Of a stretch of 64,000 nucleotides of DNA, positions 12,401 through 24,600 are shown piece by piece. The stretch's first letter is position 1; the number at the start of each line of letters is the position of its first letter. The stretch is taken from assembly GCA_963678705.1 (NCBI GenBank), contig CAVMBN010000138.1, positions 16,212 to 80,211 on the forward strand. The letters are read 5' to 3'. The notes beneath the pieces were generated by a model. That model searched no databases, was not told where the DNA came from, and saw only the letters and a program-made list of their open reading frames with translations. The translations under genes were made by a program, and so were the position numbers. Source of the stretch: Panorpa germanica (lineage: Eukaryota > Arthropoda > Insecta > Mecoptera > Panorpidae).

Positions 12401-14130
12401 ACGTTAATTACAGAGCACAGTTTAGAGCTGGGAATCTGAAATTTTTATATGAGGTAGTATAGACACTCCTTTATAAATTTTATATACAGTTTCTTTTAGG
12501 AGCCTTAAGGGGGCAACACTAGAGCCATGCATTCAATGGATTGCACAAGCATTACACAAGCGTTACATTCAACAATGACATAGCATGCTTACAACGTTAA
12601 CTGTAAGGTACAATATAGACCTAGGAGGCTCAAATTTTAATATGAGATAGTCTAAACACTCCTTTATAAATTTTATATACAGTTTCTATTAGGAGCCTTA
12701 AGGGGGCCACGCTAGAGCCATGTATTCCATGGGTTGCACAAGCTTTACATTTATTGACATAGCATGCTTGCAACGTTAATTCCAAGGTACAATAAAGAGC
12801 TAGGATGCCTAAATTTTAATATGAGATAGTCTAGACACTACTTTATAAATTTTATATAATTTTTCTATTAGGAGCTATAAGGGGGCCACACTAGAGCCAT
12901 GCATTCTATGGGTTTGCACAAGCGTTATAAATTTATTCTCTATTTAGAGGTTGCAAGAGAATCTATATAGTATTTTTTGAAACCTCAATTTAGAGGTTGC
13001 AAGAAAATCTATATAGTATTTTTTGAAACCTCAATTTAGAGGTTGCAAGAAAATCTATATAGTATTTTTTGAAACCTCAATTTAGAGGTTGCAAGAAAAT
13101 CTATATAGTATTTTTTGAAACCTCAATTTAGAGGTTGCAAGATTCCATTTTGAAAATGGTTTTCTTGCTGTAGCTCCTAAACGGCTTGACGAATTTCAAA
13201 TTGGTTTTCGCCATTAGACGCGCAGGGAAATTCTACATAAAATGGCATTTACCAATTTTTAATAATACCAATAGTACACTTGTAATTTAAGAAAAACCAA
13301 TTTTGTCGGCCATTTTGATAATGGTTTTATTGCTGTTTTAATTTTAGTTTTAATTTAAGTTTTAATTTAAGTTTTAATTTAAGTTTTAATTTAAGTTTTA
13401 ATTTAAGTTTTAATTTAAAAAAAATTTTATTACGGTTTCGGACGTAGAATTTTACGCTGAATCCAAGGACGAGCTCGTATTTCAAATACGACCATTATTT
13501 CGTCCATCAAGTGCCCATAACTCGAGAACTAATAGTCGGAGGAAAATAAAATTTACGTAACATTTTTGGAAATTTAATAAGGTTAACCCCTTTAAAATTT
13601 CGAAATTTCGAAATTTTTTCGAAAATTTTTTTATATTTGTTTCGGACGTAGAATTTTACTCTGAATCCAAGGACGAGCTCGTATTTCAAATACGACCATT
13701 ATTTCGTCCATCAAGTGCCCATAACTCGAGAACTAATAGTCGGAGGAAAATAAAATTTACGTAACATTTTTGGAAATTTAATAAGGTTAACCCCTTTAAA
13801 ATTTCGAAATTTCGAAATTTTTTCGAAAATTTTTTTATATTTGTTTCGGACGTAGAATTTTACGCTGAATCCAAGGACGAGCTCGTATTTCAAATACGAC
13901 CATTATTTCGTCCATCAAGTGCCCATAACTCGAGAACTAATGGTCGGAGGAAAATAAAATTTACGTAACATTTTTGGAAATTTAATAAGGTTAACCTCTT
14001 CAAAAATTTCATTTTTTCGACTTTTTTTTTATATTTTTTTCGGACGTAGAATTTTACGCTGAATCCAAGGACGAGCTCGTATTTCAAATACGACCATTAT
14101 TTCGTCCATCAAGTGCCCATAACTCGAGAA
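9421..14130. repeat. Higher-order repeat, copy 3
   Basis: Same block order and length as copy 2, which it appears to match completely, including T at 12861. Confidence 0.95.
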
Positions 14131-17100
14131 CTAATGGTCGGAGGAAAATAAAATTTACGTAACATTTTTGGAAATTTAATAAGGTTAACCTCTTCAAAAA
14201 TTTCATTTTTTCGACTTTTTTTTTATATTTTTTTCGGACGTAGAATTTTACGCTGAATCCAAGGACGAGCTCGTATTTCAAATACGACCATTATTTCGTC
14301 CATCAAGTGCCCATAACTCGAGAACTAATCGTCGGAGGAAAATAAATTTTACGGCGTTAGAATCGGCGTTGAATTTTACTATAGTATATGTTTAAATTTT
14401 TCAAATTGGATCAGCGGTTCAAAAGTTAGCGCCTAAAACATATGTAACTCGAGAACTAATGGTCGGACATGAATTTTTCTTACAGATTTGGAATCAGCGT
14501 TGAATTTTGTTATTACCATTCAATTATATTCAAATCGGAGCAGCGGTTTAGAAGTTAGCGAATTTTTTAAAAAATTTTAAACGTTGCATTTTTACAACTT
14601 TTCTAATGTATTTTTACGTAAAATTTTCCACTGAATCCAATGGTGAAAACCATTTTCAAATCGGACAAGCGATTTAAAAGTTTATCGATTAAATATTTAT
14701 AACTCGTGAACTAATGGTCATTATATCTATTATTTTGAGGTTTCAAAATTAGTTAATACATTTAAGTGGCAACCTCTATTAGAGGTTGCAATAAAATCTA
14801 TACATTTAAGTGGCAACCTCTATTTAGAGGTTGCAATAAAATCTATACATTATTTGTTGAAACCTCTATTATTTTGAGGTTTCAAAATTAGTTAATACAT
14901 TTAAGTGGCAACCTCTATTTAGAGGTTGCAATAAATTCTATACATTATTTGTTGGAACCTCTACTACATATAGATATATGTAGCATACTTGGAACGTTAA
15001 TTGCCAAGGACAGGTAAGAGATAGAAAGCTAAAATTTTAATATGAGGTAGTCTAGACACTACTTTATAAATTTTATATAATGTTTCTATTAGGAGCTATA
15101 AGGGGGCCACACTAGAGCCATGCATTCTATGGTTTGCACAAGCGTTACATTTATTGACATAGCATGCTTGCAACGTTAATTACAAGGTACAATAAAGAGC
15201 TAGGATGCTTAAATTTTAATATGAGATAGTCTAGACACTACTTTATAAATTTTATATAATCTTTCTATTAGGAGCTATAAGGGGGCCACACTAGAGCCAT
15301 GCATTCTATGGTTTGCACAAGCGTTACATTTATTGACATAGCATGCTTGCAACGTTAATTACAAGGTACAATAAAGAGCTAGGATGCTTAAATTTTAATA
15401 TGAGATAGTCTAGACACTACTTTATAAATTTTATATAATCTTTCTATTAGGAGCTATAAGGGGGCCACACTAGAGCCATGCATTCTATGGTTTGCACAAG
15501 CGTTACATTTATTGACATAGCATGCTTGCAACGTTAATTACAAGGTACAATAAAGAGCTAGGATGCTTAAATTTTAATATGAGATAGTCTAGACACTACT
15601 TTATAAATTTTATATAATCTTTCTATTAGGAGCTATAAGGGGGCCACACTAGAGCCATGCATTCAATGGATTGCACAAGCATTACACAAGCGTTACATTC
15701 AACAATGACATAGCATGCTTACAACGTTAACTGTAAGGTACAATATAGACCTAGGAGGCTCAAATTTTAATATGAGATAGTCTAAACACTCCTTTATAAA
15801 TTTTATATACAGTTTCTATTAGGGGGCACATTATTATAATTTTAAATATAAACGGCCGTAACGATAAAAACAAATGTCGTAACGATAAAAACAAATGTCG
15901 TAATGATAAAAACAAATGTCGTAATGATAAAAACAAATGTCGTAATGATAAAAACAAATGTCGTAACGATAAAAGCAAATGTCCATTATTTAACCCTTGA
16001 CACGCCGATATTTCGAAAACCGGGAGGCCTACCAAAAAATAAATTACATATTTTAAATCAGCGTAAAAAGTTACGTTAATATAGGTCATAAATTTTACAT
16101 TCACGGTAATATACCTTGTTAAAATATCATTTTTTTCGAATAATTTTTCGACTACCAAATGTTCTAAAATGTTCTATCAAGCTTCAAGTGTTATTATCTC
16201 ATGAACCATAAGAGATAGAAGTCTGAAATTTTTATATGAGGTAGTCTAGACTCTCCTTTATAAAATTTATATAATGTTTCTATTAGGAGCCTTAAGGGGG
16301 CCACACTAGAGCCATGCATTCTATGGTTTGCACAAGCTTTACATTTATTGACATAGCATGCTTGGAACGTTAATTACAGAGCACAGTTTAGAGCTGGGAA
16401 TCTGAAATTTTTATATGAGGTAGTATAGACACTCCTTTATAAATTGTATATACAGTTTCTATTAGGAGCCTTAAGGGGGCCACACTAGAGCCATGCATTC
16501 AATGGATTGCACAAGCATTACACAAGCGTTACATTCAACAATGACATAGCATGCTTACAACGTTAACTGTAAGGTACAATATAGACCTAGGAGGCTCAAA
16601 TTTTAATATGAGATAGTCTAAACACTCCTTTATAAATTTTATATACAGTTTCTATTAGGAGCCTCAAGGGGGCCACGCTAGAGCCATGTATTCCATGGGT
16701 TGCACAAGCTTTACATTTATTGACATAGCATGCTTGGAACGTTAATTACAGAGCACAGTTTAGAGCTGGGAATCTGAAATTTTTATATGAGGTAGTATAG
16801 ACACTCCTTTATAAATTTTATATACAGTTTCTATTAGGAGCCTTAAGGGGGCCACACTAGAGCCATGCATTCAATGGATTGCACAAGCATTACACAAGCG
16901 TTACATTCAACAATGACATAGCATGCTTACAACGTTAACTGTAAGGTACAATATAGACCTAGGAGGCTCAAATTTTAATATGAGATAGTCTAAACACTCC
17001 TTTATAAATTTTATATACAGTTTCTATTAGGAGCCTTAAGGGGGCCACGCTAGAGCCATGTATTCCATGGGTTGCACAAGCTTTACATTTATTGACATAG

Positions 17101-18840
17101 CATGCTTGGAACGTTAATTACAGAGCACAGTTTAGAGCTGGGAATCTGAAATTTTTATATGAGGTAGTATAGACACTCCTTTATAAATTTTATATACAGT
17201 TTCTTTTAGGAGCCTTAAGGGGGCAACACTAGAGCCATGCATTCAATGGATTGCACAAGCATTACACAAGCGTTACATTCAACAATGACATAGCATGCTT
17301 ACAACGTTAACTGTAAGGTACAATATAGACCTAGGAGGCTCAAATTTTAATATGAGATAGTCTAAACACTCCTTTATAAATTTTATATACAGTTTCTATT
17401 AGGAGCCTTAAGGGGGCCACGCTAGAGCCATGTATTCCATGGGTTGCACAAGCTTTACATTTATTGACATAGCATGCTTGCAACGTTAATTCCAAGGTAC
17501 AATAAAGAGCTAGGATGCCTAAATTTTAATATGAGATAGTCTAGACACTACTTTATAAATTTTATATAATTTTTCTATTAGGAGCTATAAGGGGGCCACA
17601 CTAGAGCCATGCATTCTATGGGTTTGCACAAGCGTTATAAATTTATTCTCTATTTAGAGGTTGCAAGAGAATCTATATAGTATTTTTTGAAACCTCAATT
17701 TAGAGGTTGCAAGAAAATCTATATAGTATTTTTTGAAACCTCAATTTAGAGGTTGCAAGAAAATCTATATAGTATTTTTTGAAACCTCAATTTAGAGGTT
17801 GCAAGAAAATCTATATAGTATTTTTTGAAACCTCAATTTAGAGGTTGCAAGATTCCATTTTGAAAATGGTTTTCTTGCTGTAGCTCCTAAACGGCTTGAC
17901 GAATTTCAAATTGGTTTTCGCCATTAGACGCGCAGGGAAATTCTACATAAAATGGCATTTACCAATTTTTAATAATACCAATAGTACACTTGTAATTTAA
18001 GAAAAACCAATTTTGTCGGCCATTTTGATAATGGTTTTATTGCTGTTTTAATTTTAGTTTTAATTTAAGTTTTAATTTAAGTTTTAATTTAAGTTTTAAT
18101 TTAAGTTTTAATTTAAGTTTTAATTTAAAAAAAATTTTATTACGGTTTCGGACGTAGAATTTTACGCTGAATCCAAGGACGAGCTCGTATTTCAAATACG
18201 ACCATTATTTCGTCCATCAAGTGCCCATAACTCGAGAACTAATAGTCGGAGGAAAATAAAATTTACGTAACATTTTTGGAAATTTAATAAGGTTAACCCC
18301 TTTAAAATTTCGAAATTTCGAAATTTTTTCGAAAATTTTTTTATATTTGTTTCGGACGTAGAATTTTACTCTGAATCCAAGGACGAGCTCGTATTTCAAA
18401 TACGACCATTATTTCGTCCATCAAGTGCCCATAACTCGAGAACTAATAGTCGGAGGAAAATAAAATTTACGTAACATTTTTGGAAATTTAATAAGGTTAA
18501 CCCCTTTAAAATTTCGAAATTTCGAAATTTTTTCGAAAATTTTTTTATATTTGTTTCGGACGTAGAATTTTACGCTGAATCCAAGGACGAGCTCGTATTT
18601 CAAATACGACCATTATTTCGTCCATCAAGTGCCCATAACTCGAGAACTAATGGTCGGAGGAAAATAAAATTTACGTAACATTTTTGGAAATTTAATAAGG
18701 TTAACCTCTTCAAAAATTTCATTTTTTCGACTTTTTTTTTATATTTTTTTCGGACGTAGAATTTTACGCTGAATCCAAGGACGAGCTCGTATTTCAAATA
18801 CGACCATTATTTCGTCCATCAAGTGCCCATAACTCGAGAA
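14131..18840. repeat. Higher-order repeat, copy 4
   Basis: Same block order and length as copies 2 and 3, including T at 17571. Confidence 0.95.
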
Positions 18841-19645
18841 CTAATGGTCGGAGGAAAATAAAATTTACGTAACATTTTTGGAAATTTAATAAGGTTAACC
18901 TCTTCAAAAATTTCATTTTTTCGACTTTTTTTTTATATTTTTTTCGGACGTAGAATTTTACGCTGAATCCAAGGACGAGCTCGTATTTCAAATACGACCA
19001 TTATTTCGTCCATCAAGTGCCCATAACTCGAGAACTAATCGTCGGAGGAAAATAAATTTTACGGCGTTAGAATCGGCGTTGAATTTTACTATAGTATATG
19101 TTTAAATTTTTCAAATTGGATCAGCGGTTCAAAAGTTAGCGCCTAAAACATATGTAACTCGAGAACTAATGGTCGGACATGAATTTTTCTTACAGATTTG
19201 GAATCAGCGTTGAATTTTGTTATTACCATTCAATTATATTCAAATCGGAGCAGCGGTTTAGAAGTTAGCGAATTTTTTAAAAAATTTTAAACGTTGCATT
19301 TTTACAACTTTTCTAATGTATTTTTACGTAAAATTTTCCACTGAATCCAATGGTGAAAACCATTTTCAAATCGGACAAGCGATTTAAAAGTTTATCGATT
19401 AAATATTTATAACTCGTGAACTAATGGTCATTATATCTATTATTTTGAGGTTTCAAAATTAGTTAATACATTTAAGTGGCAACCTCTATTAGAGGTTGCA
19501 ATAAAATCTATACATTTAAGTGGCAACCTCTATTTAGAGGTTGCAATAAAATCTATACATTATTTGTTGAAACCTCTATTATTTTGAGGTTTCAAAATTA
19601 GTTAATACATTTAAGTGGCAACCTCTATTTAGAGGTTGCAATAAA
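18841..19645. repeat. Higher-order repeat, truncated copy 5
   Basis: Matches the first 805 bp of the unit up to the third palindromic minisatellite repeat. There the sequence continues as more 45-bp repeats instead of entering the 179-bp monomer block. Confidence 0.93.
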
Positions 19646-20275
19646 ATCTATACATTTAAGTGGCAACCTCTATTTAGAGGTTGCAATAAAACCTATACAT
19701 TTAAGTGGCAACCTCTATTTAGAGGTTGCAATAAAACCTATACATTTAAGTGGCAACCTCTATTTAGAGGTTGCAATAAAACCTATACATTTAAGTGGCA
19801 ACCTCTATTTAGAGGTTGCAATAAAACCTATACATTTAAGTGGCAACCTCAATTTAGAGGTTGCAATAAAATCTATATAGTATTTTTTGAAACCTCAATT
19901 TATGTTATGAATGTATGTTACCCTAATACATTTCTTTTTCAAAAATTATTTAAAGTTTACAATAAAATGTATTTATTTTTATGTATTAGCGTTACGTCAT
20001 TCTATATGACATAATGCTATGCTTGGAACGTTAATTACAGAGCACAGTTTAGAGCTGGGAATCTGAAATTTTTATATGAGGTAGTATAGACACTCCTTTA
20101 TAAATTTTATATACAGTTTCTATTAGGAGCCTTAAGGGGGCCACACTAGAGCCATGCATTCAATGGATTGCTCTATTTAGAGGTTGCAATAAAATCTATA
20201 CATTTAAGTGGCAACCTCTATTTAGAGGTTGCAATAAAACCTATACATTTAAGTGGCAACCTCTATTTAGAGGTT
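19646..20275. repeat. Degenerate edge of the satellite array
   Basis: From about 19620 to 19880 the 45-bp palindromic repeat is expanded into about six tandem copies (period 45, for example TTGCAATAAA at 19681 and 19726). A non-repetitive stretch (about 19890-20014) follows, then an isolated fragment of the 179-bp monomer (about 20019-20169), then two or three more 45-bp repeats up to about 20275, the last with a mutated arm. This mix suggests array decay or unequal exchange at the boundary. Confidence 0.85.
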
Positions 20276-20332
20276 CCAAAGTTTAGAATTTCCAAAGTTA
20301 TTCAGTAAAGATGAACTTTAACCTATAGCATC

Positions 20333-20338
<6 letters not shown>

Positions 20339-20393
<55 letters not shown>
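20339..20393. repeat. (TA)n microsatellite
   Basis: About 27 uninterrupted TA dinucleotides lie just outside the satellite edge, a common breakage- and slippage-prone tract. Confidence 0.95.
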
Positions 20394-20396
<3 letters not shown>

Positions 20397-21240
20397 TATT
20401 GTTCATTGAAAATATTTAATATTTAGTAAATAATTATATTTAATGTTATGTGTGTAACTGTAATATATTTTTGCAGGCGTAATAAATTCTATGTTTTTCT
20501 TGTTCCATTATATTGGGATCTGTATTATCGACACGCATGCGCGCGCGGTAGATTCAAATCAAAGGAATGCATAATCTTTATATATACGATAGAGTAGGGG
20601 AAGTAGCGGTATGTACGTATAAAACAACTATGGCATGACGGTCGCTTGCAATCTCTCGCATCAAACAAGTTGAGGTTATTTAAATATCTATTCATATGCA
20701 CATGGATAGTAGAATACTGGCTCAACCATATTATTTGTAATGTTATTAAAAAAAGGTAAAATAATGGTATTCTAATCTTTAAGTAAATAGTACATATCGT
20801 ACTTTTTACATTTTATATTTAAATTAAGATATATAATAATATTGTTATGAATGATTTGTTTGTTTTAATTTTTTCAGAATAATATATATTAATATTTTAT
20901 TAATCATCTTCGTTTTCGTATATACATAAATATATTTATCGTAAAGAAATCGTAAAGTGTTATAAAGTATCGTATCTTTTATATTTTTATTTTCATATTG
21001 TAATCGTAAAAGTAAAGTAAACTAAAAAAAATAATTCTTTATTCAGACAGCGGATTCGAACTCATAACGTTTGGATATGTTGAAAAGAAGGGCGGTAGAC
21101 GTAAAAGGAATTCACCCCATCCCATAAATAAAGTAGTTGTGTGTCTGAATTAATAGTACAACATACGTCCAATATATCTGTTTCACACAGGTACATCACA
21201 TCATATATATTCTTCTTCTTCCCTCCCTCACTCACTCATC
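20394..21240. other. AT-rich low-copy DNA, no gene recognised
   Basis: No convincing coding frame was seen. At 20532-20548 there is a short CpG-rich patch (ACGCATGCGCGCGCGG). At about 21052-21064, GGATTCGAACTC is the reverse complement of a Pol III B-box-like sequence (GAGTTCGAATCC), but no A box or tRNA fold could be matched, so a tRNA-derived SINE remnant is only a possibility. Confidence 0.5.
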
Positions 21241-21254
21241 ATCATCAAATCTGA

Positions 21255-21450
21255 GTGTCATATAAATATATATAACTTGCTGGCTGGCTTGGCTGCTCGG
21301 CTGCTCGGCTCGCGGTCTGCGGGGTTGGCGGGGTTCCACAGGTGTGGGGTGTGGGTTGATTCGTCTTCTGTACTATAGCCACTGGACCACGAGGTATCCG
21401 AACTGTGATTCAATTTTAGGGAAAATAAACTTACCACTCTACATATTAAA
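21255..21450 (+). promoter_or_regulatory. Candidate promoter: TATA-like motif before a GC-rich block
   Basis: ATATAAATATATATAA at about 21260 is followed within about 30 bp by an unusually GC-rich, CpG-containing block (about 21281-21350, with repeated GGCT and GGCTGCTCGG). This contrasts sharply with the ~25% GC surroundings. The layout would fit a core promoter and 5' UTR, but no coding exon downstream could be recognised, and the block could equally be a simple repeat or a regulatory island. Confidence 0.25.
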
Positions 21451-21973
21451 TAATAATTTATTAATTTGAGTGTACCGGTCTGTGATTCACAAATATATTA
21501 TATATATTCGTGTTCGTCGTGTTCTTTTAATATATTACGCTGCTGTGTTATTTTAATTATTTATTCAATTAAACGTTTGATACTTAATATAAATATTATG
21601 TGTATTCTGTGTGTGTGTGTGTGTGGTAGATTTTCACATTTTCTAAAGGTACAACATGCTTATTTATATTGTTTGTTATATTATATATATAATACGTATT
21701 ATTTTCTGTTGCATCAGCGTTTGTTTGTTTTAACCTAAAATAACGCTAGGTCATTTTTTTTACGTTTACATTACATTGAACGCGGTTTTACATAATTTTA
21801 CACGTTATATATATAGTCATTAAATAAATGGAAAAGGTTTTAATTAACAATCTATTCATTTGATACGGAACATTACATCTTCTTGTATAGAGAGTTATTT
21901 TTAATTGTTACCTTACCTTACCTTACTTTACATTATATTAACAACAAAAAAAAACAGGAGTAATTGTTCGATA

Positions 21974-22354
21974 GAGCTACACCTTTTGTTTTGAATCTTA
22001 TTAAAAAACTATTGCATGTTCGTATGTTTTACGGTATTTGTTGTATACTTAAAACATGTACAAATCTTACATAATATACATTATACCTCTTTTTACGTAG
22101 AAAAAAACAATATTAATGGTTAAAGTTAAATGTTCAAATTTGAGGTTAGAAATAATATGACATTGTGCTATATATAAATGACAAAACATTTATTGGTCAA
22201 CTTTAAGCATAAATTCTTTCCATTTTCTAATAAAAAATGGTATAATGTATATTACATTACATATTTGTAAATATTTTCACTATATTAAAAGCATCATGAA
22301 ATTTACGAAAGTGCTATAGTTTTTTTATAAGATTCAAAACAAAAGGTGTAGCTC
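21974..22354. mobile_element. 381-bp MITE with long TIRs and TA target duplication
   Basis: The ends are inverted copies over roughly 40 bp with about two mismatches; both begin GAGCTACACCTTTTGTTTTG when read inward. Both ends are flanked by TA (21972-21973 and 22355-22356), the target duplication of Tc1/mariner-type transposases. The interior is AT-rich and non-coding, so the element is non-autonomous. It is a single copy in this window. Confidence 0.85.
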
Positions 22355-22356
22355 TA

Positions 22357-23555
22357 CCAAAATTTACATTTCAGATCAGCCGTGTTTTAGCTGGGACTGG
22401 GTGTTTATGAATATCACTAATTATGTGCCAACACAACCATAGATTAATATTTACAAGCAGCGGTGTAATCTATATATGCGAGGTATCTATACCATGGAAC
22501 TGCTAACATTATCAAGAGGTCGTAGATGATACAACTGGCTTTGGTAAGTGTCTTTTAACATCTTGTTCTATGGAACTCATTCTGCAGTCGATTTTATTTC
22601 ATTTTAAAAATGACATGACTCTCTAAATGGTAGAAATACATTTTAATTATTAGTTTAAGCATTCAGGTGATAGTTAACAGTGCATGGTGGGTAATAAATT
22701 TTACAAAAACATTGAATTAAAATAAAAACAATTCTATATTCTTATATATTTGGTTCTGAATTTTGTATGGTAGCTCAAAAACGGCTCCAGTGAATTTTTT
22801 GAAAATTTCCTATTTCGTAGAGAAAAAAATTATAAGACTTTTGGCGTCCTCGGATTTTCCCCCGAAATTCCTGGAAACCCGGAAAAAAAAATTTTTAATT
22901 TTTGCTCTATAACTTTTAATTCGTAAAAAATAGAAAGTTGAAATTTTGGAAATGTATTACGATGTAATAACGTTGCTACGTTTTTTGAAAATTGGAAATT
23001 TGAAAATGGAAAAAGAGGGGGCGTAACGAAAATTAGGGAGCTCAGTAAGGGAGAAAACTAAAATTTTGGATTGCATAAAGATTAAGTTGTATATGTTATA
23101 AAAAAAAATATTCAAAAGTCAAAAAATTTATTTGAGGGCACGGAGGCGGTTTTTGCCGTGGGTAAAAATTGTGCAGGAATTTTCTATATTGGTTAACTTT
23201 AGTATATTATTTACAAATCGAAAAAAAGTTGGTCAAATAGCGAATAAATTCAAAATATTTTATTGTTGAGCGAGTTAAATATTTCAATTTAAAAATAGAA
23301 TTAAAATTTGAATTATTTTGTTGGATTCAAATCATACACACTAAAAAGACGTCGCTTTGTGACGGGGCTAAATTCTAGTTCATTTATAAGTTTCGTGTTT
23401 CAATATAATGTTCTGTGGGACAAGAAAAATATAAATTACAAAAGTAAGGTAGCAGCAATTATGAAATGAGATTGGAAAGAATTTGAATATGACAGGTAAT
23501 GTTATTAAAATATAATTTAATTTGAAAATGACAAATGTGTTTTCATTTTCTTCAG
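22357..23555. other. AT-rich intergenic DNA
   Basis: No gene seen. Around 22770-22930 there are stretches (GTAGCTCAAAAACGGCTCC; GCTCTATAACTTTTAATTCG) resembling the dispersed repeat motifs in the satellite spacers, probably old transposon debris. A splice-donor-like CAG-GTAATG lies at about 23494-23502, in line with the exon-like remnant downstream. Confidence 0.5.
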
Positions 23556-23652
23556 GTAAAGATTCCGAAGATTACTTTGCTAGATTACGAGCCAAGTAAG
23601 CAAGGCTCAAAAGAGAGCTAACATTTCTTGACGATGTAGTTGTGCCAAGAAG
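23556..23652 (+). pseudogene. Exon-like remnant with intact splice borders and an internal stop
   Basis: A 97-bp segment is preceded by a pyrimidine-rich tract and acceptor (TTTTCTTCAG) and followed by a GTAACT donor-like site. Read with two leading bases, it encodes about 31 residues with natural protein composition (KDSEDYFARLRAK, one TAA stop, then ARLKRELTFLDDVVVPRR). The stop may derive from CAA (Gln). I do not recognise the family. A charged, probably helical segment ending in DDVVVPRR suggests a former exon of a cellular gene or retrocopy. It could also be chance, but the conserved look argues otherwise. Confidence 0.4.
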
Positions 23653-23803
23653 GTAACTAATAGTGTTTGTAATATTAAATAAATTGAAATAATCAATACA
23701 ATCAATCAATACATGTAATAACCGCTTTGCATTTTTAGATCTATCAGATTGATGCTATTATCTATTAATCATGGCTTCAGAAAAAGAAAAAAAAGAATCA
23801 GAG

Positions 23804-24600
23804 CAGTGGCGTAGTTACCGCCGTATCAATAATACGGAGCCCCCGGGCTATAGGGGCCCCAAACCTGTGTAAGCAACAATTCGCCTTTTTTTCTTCATTA
23901 TTTGAAATCATTAATCCTGTTTCTAAAGCTTTACAGCATGAAATGAATGACTTACAGAAAGCTAGCATTTGACTAAGTAATCTTTTGAATTGACTGAATG
24001 AAATAACAAATCAAAATTCATTCCATGGTTTGCATAAAGGGGTCCAGAGATCTAGCAAAAGAGTGGGGGGGAAACAACTGCTTCCAAAAATAAAAGAAAG
24101 AAGACAACGAAGCGTTTTTTTGATGTGCTATCAGAAGATGAGAGAATTGCTGTTAGATATATTAATTTCTCAAACTAAACAAAGATTTCAGAGTCTGTGT
24201 GACCTAAGTAACATGTTAGAAGTATTACAACCGGAAAACTCTTATCTTTACCAAACTAAATAATAAAAAAGTATGCCGGAAAATTGTCTGCTAAACACAG
24301 TAAAGACTTGTGAGTTGATCTTTATGAACAATTAATTGCTTTGCTTAAAATCTGAAATTCAGAAAATTCATTCTATTAAGGAACTCCTGGAATTATCGCT
24401 GATTAAATTCAACAGCCTTTCATCCAGTTTTCCGGATGCTTTCTATGCTTGAACAACTTCCGGTTACAAGTGCAACAGCTGAAAGAAGTTTTTCGAAATT
24501 AAAACTGTTAAAAAATTATCTAAACACTTCTATGGGACAGAAAAAGCTCTCAGACTTGTCACTATTGTCTTTAGAGGCAGAAAATTTAAGAAAAATTTAA
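23804..24600 (+). pseudogene. Degraded hAT-family transposase (ZMYM/TTF type) with left terminus
   Basis: CAGTGGCGTAGTTACCGCCG at 23804 matches the terminal inverted repeat typical of one hAT lineage. An open stretch at 24030-24263 contains SQTKQRFQSLCDLSNM, resembling the central region of hAT transposases. The frame 24421-24600 encodes LPVTSATAERSFSKLKLLKN followed by LSDLSLLSLEAE and a natural stop, the hallmark C-terminal dimerisation domain. The N-terminal zinc finger and much of the RNase H-like catalytic core are missing, and stops and frameshifts separate the pieces. No convincing right terminus or 8-bp target duplication was found. Confidence 0.8.

Larger units (their letters stand above)
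1..19645. repeat. 4710-bp higher-order satellite array
   Basis: The sequence repeats with an exact 4710-bp period: the same landmarks recur at offsets of 4710, 9420 and 14130. There are four full copies and 805 bp of a fifth before the pattern changes at about 19646. The only difference I found between full copies is one base (G at 3441; T at 8151, 12861 and 17571). Each copy is built from several shorter repeat families. Short open frames occur inside it, including one of 132 codons with a seven-residue repeat (RHLFLSL) and several of 60-65 codons beginning MKYELVLGF, but they only reflect the repeat periods and I do not treat them as genes. The array starts before the window, so its full length is unknown. 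Confidence 0.97.

Noticed and set aside
21047..21120. tRNA gene or tRNA-derived SINE suggested by a B-box-like sequence
   Set aside because: No matching A box, acceptor stem or cloverleaf could be drawn; one 12-bp match is not enough.
21910..21935. CCTTA pentamer run as telomeric repeat
   Set aside because: Only about three copies of ACCTT, and the motif is not the insect telomere repeat TTAGG/CCTAA.
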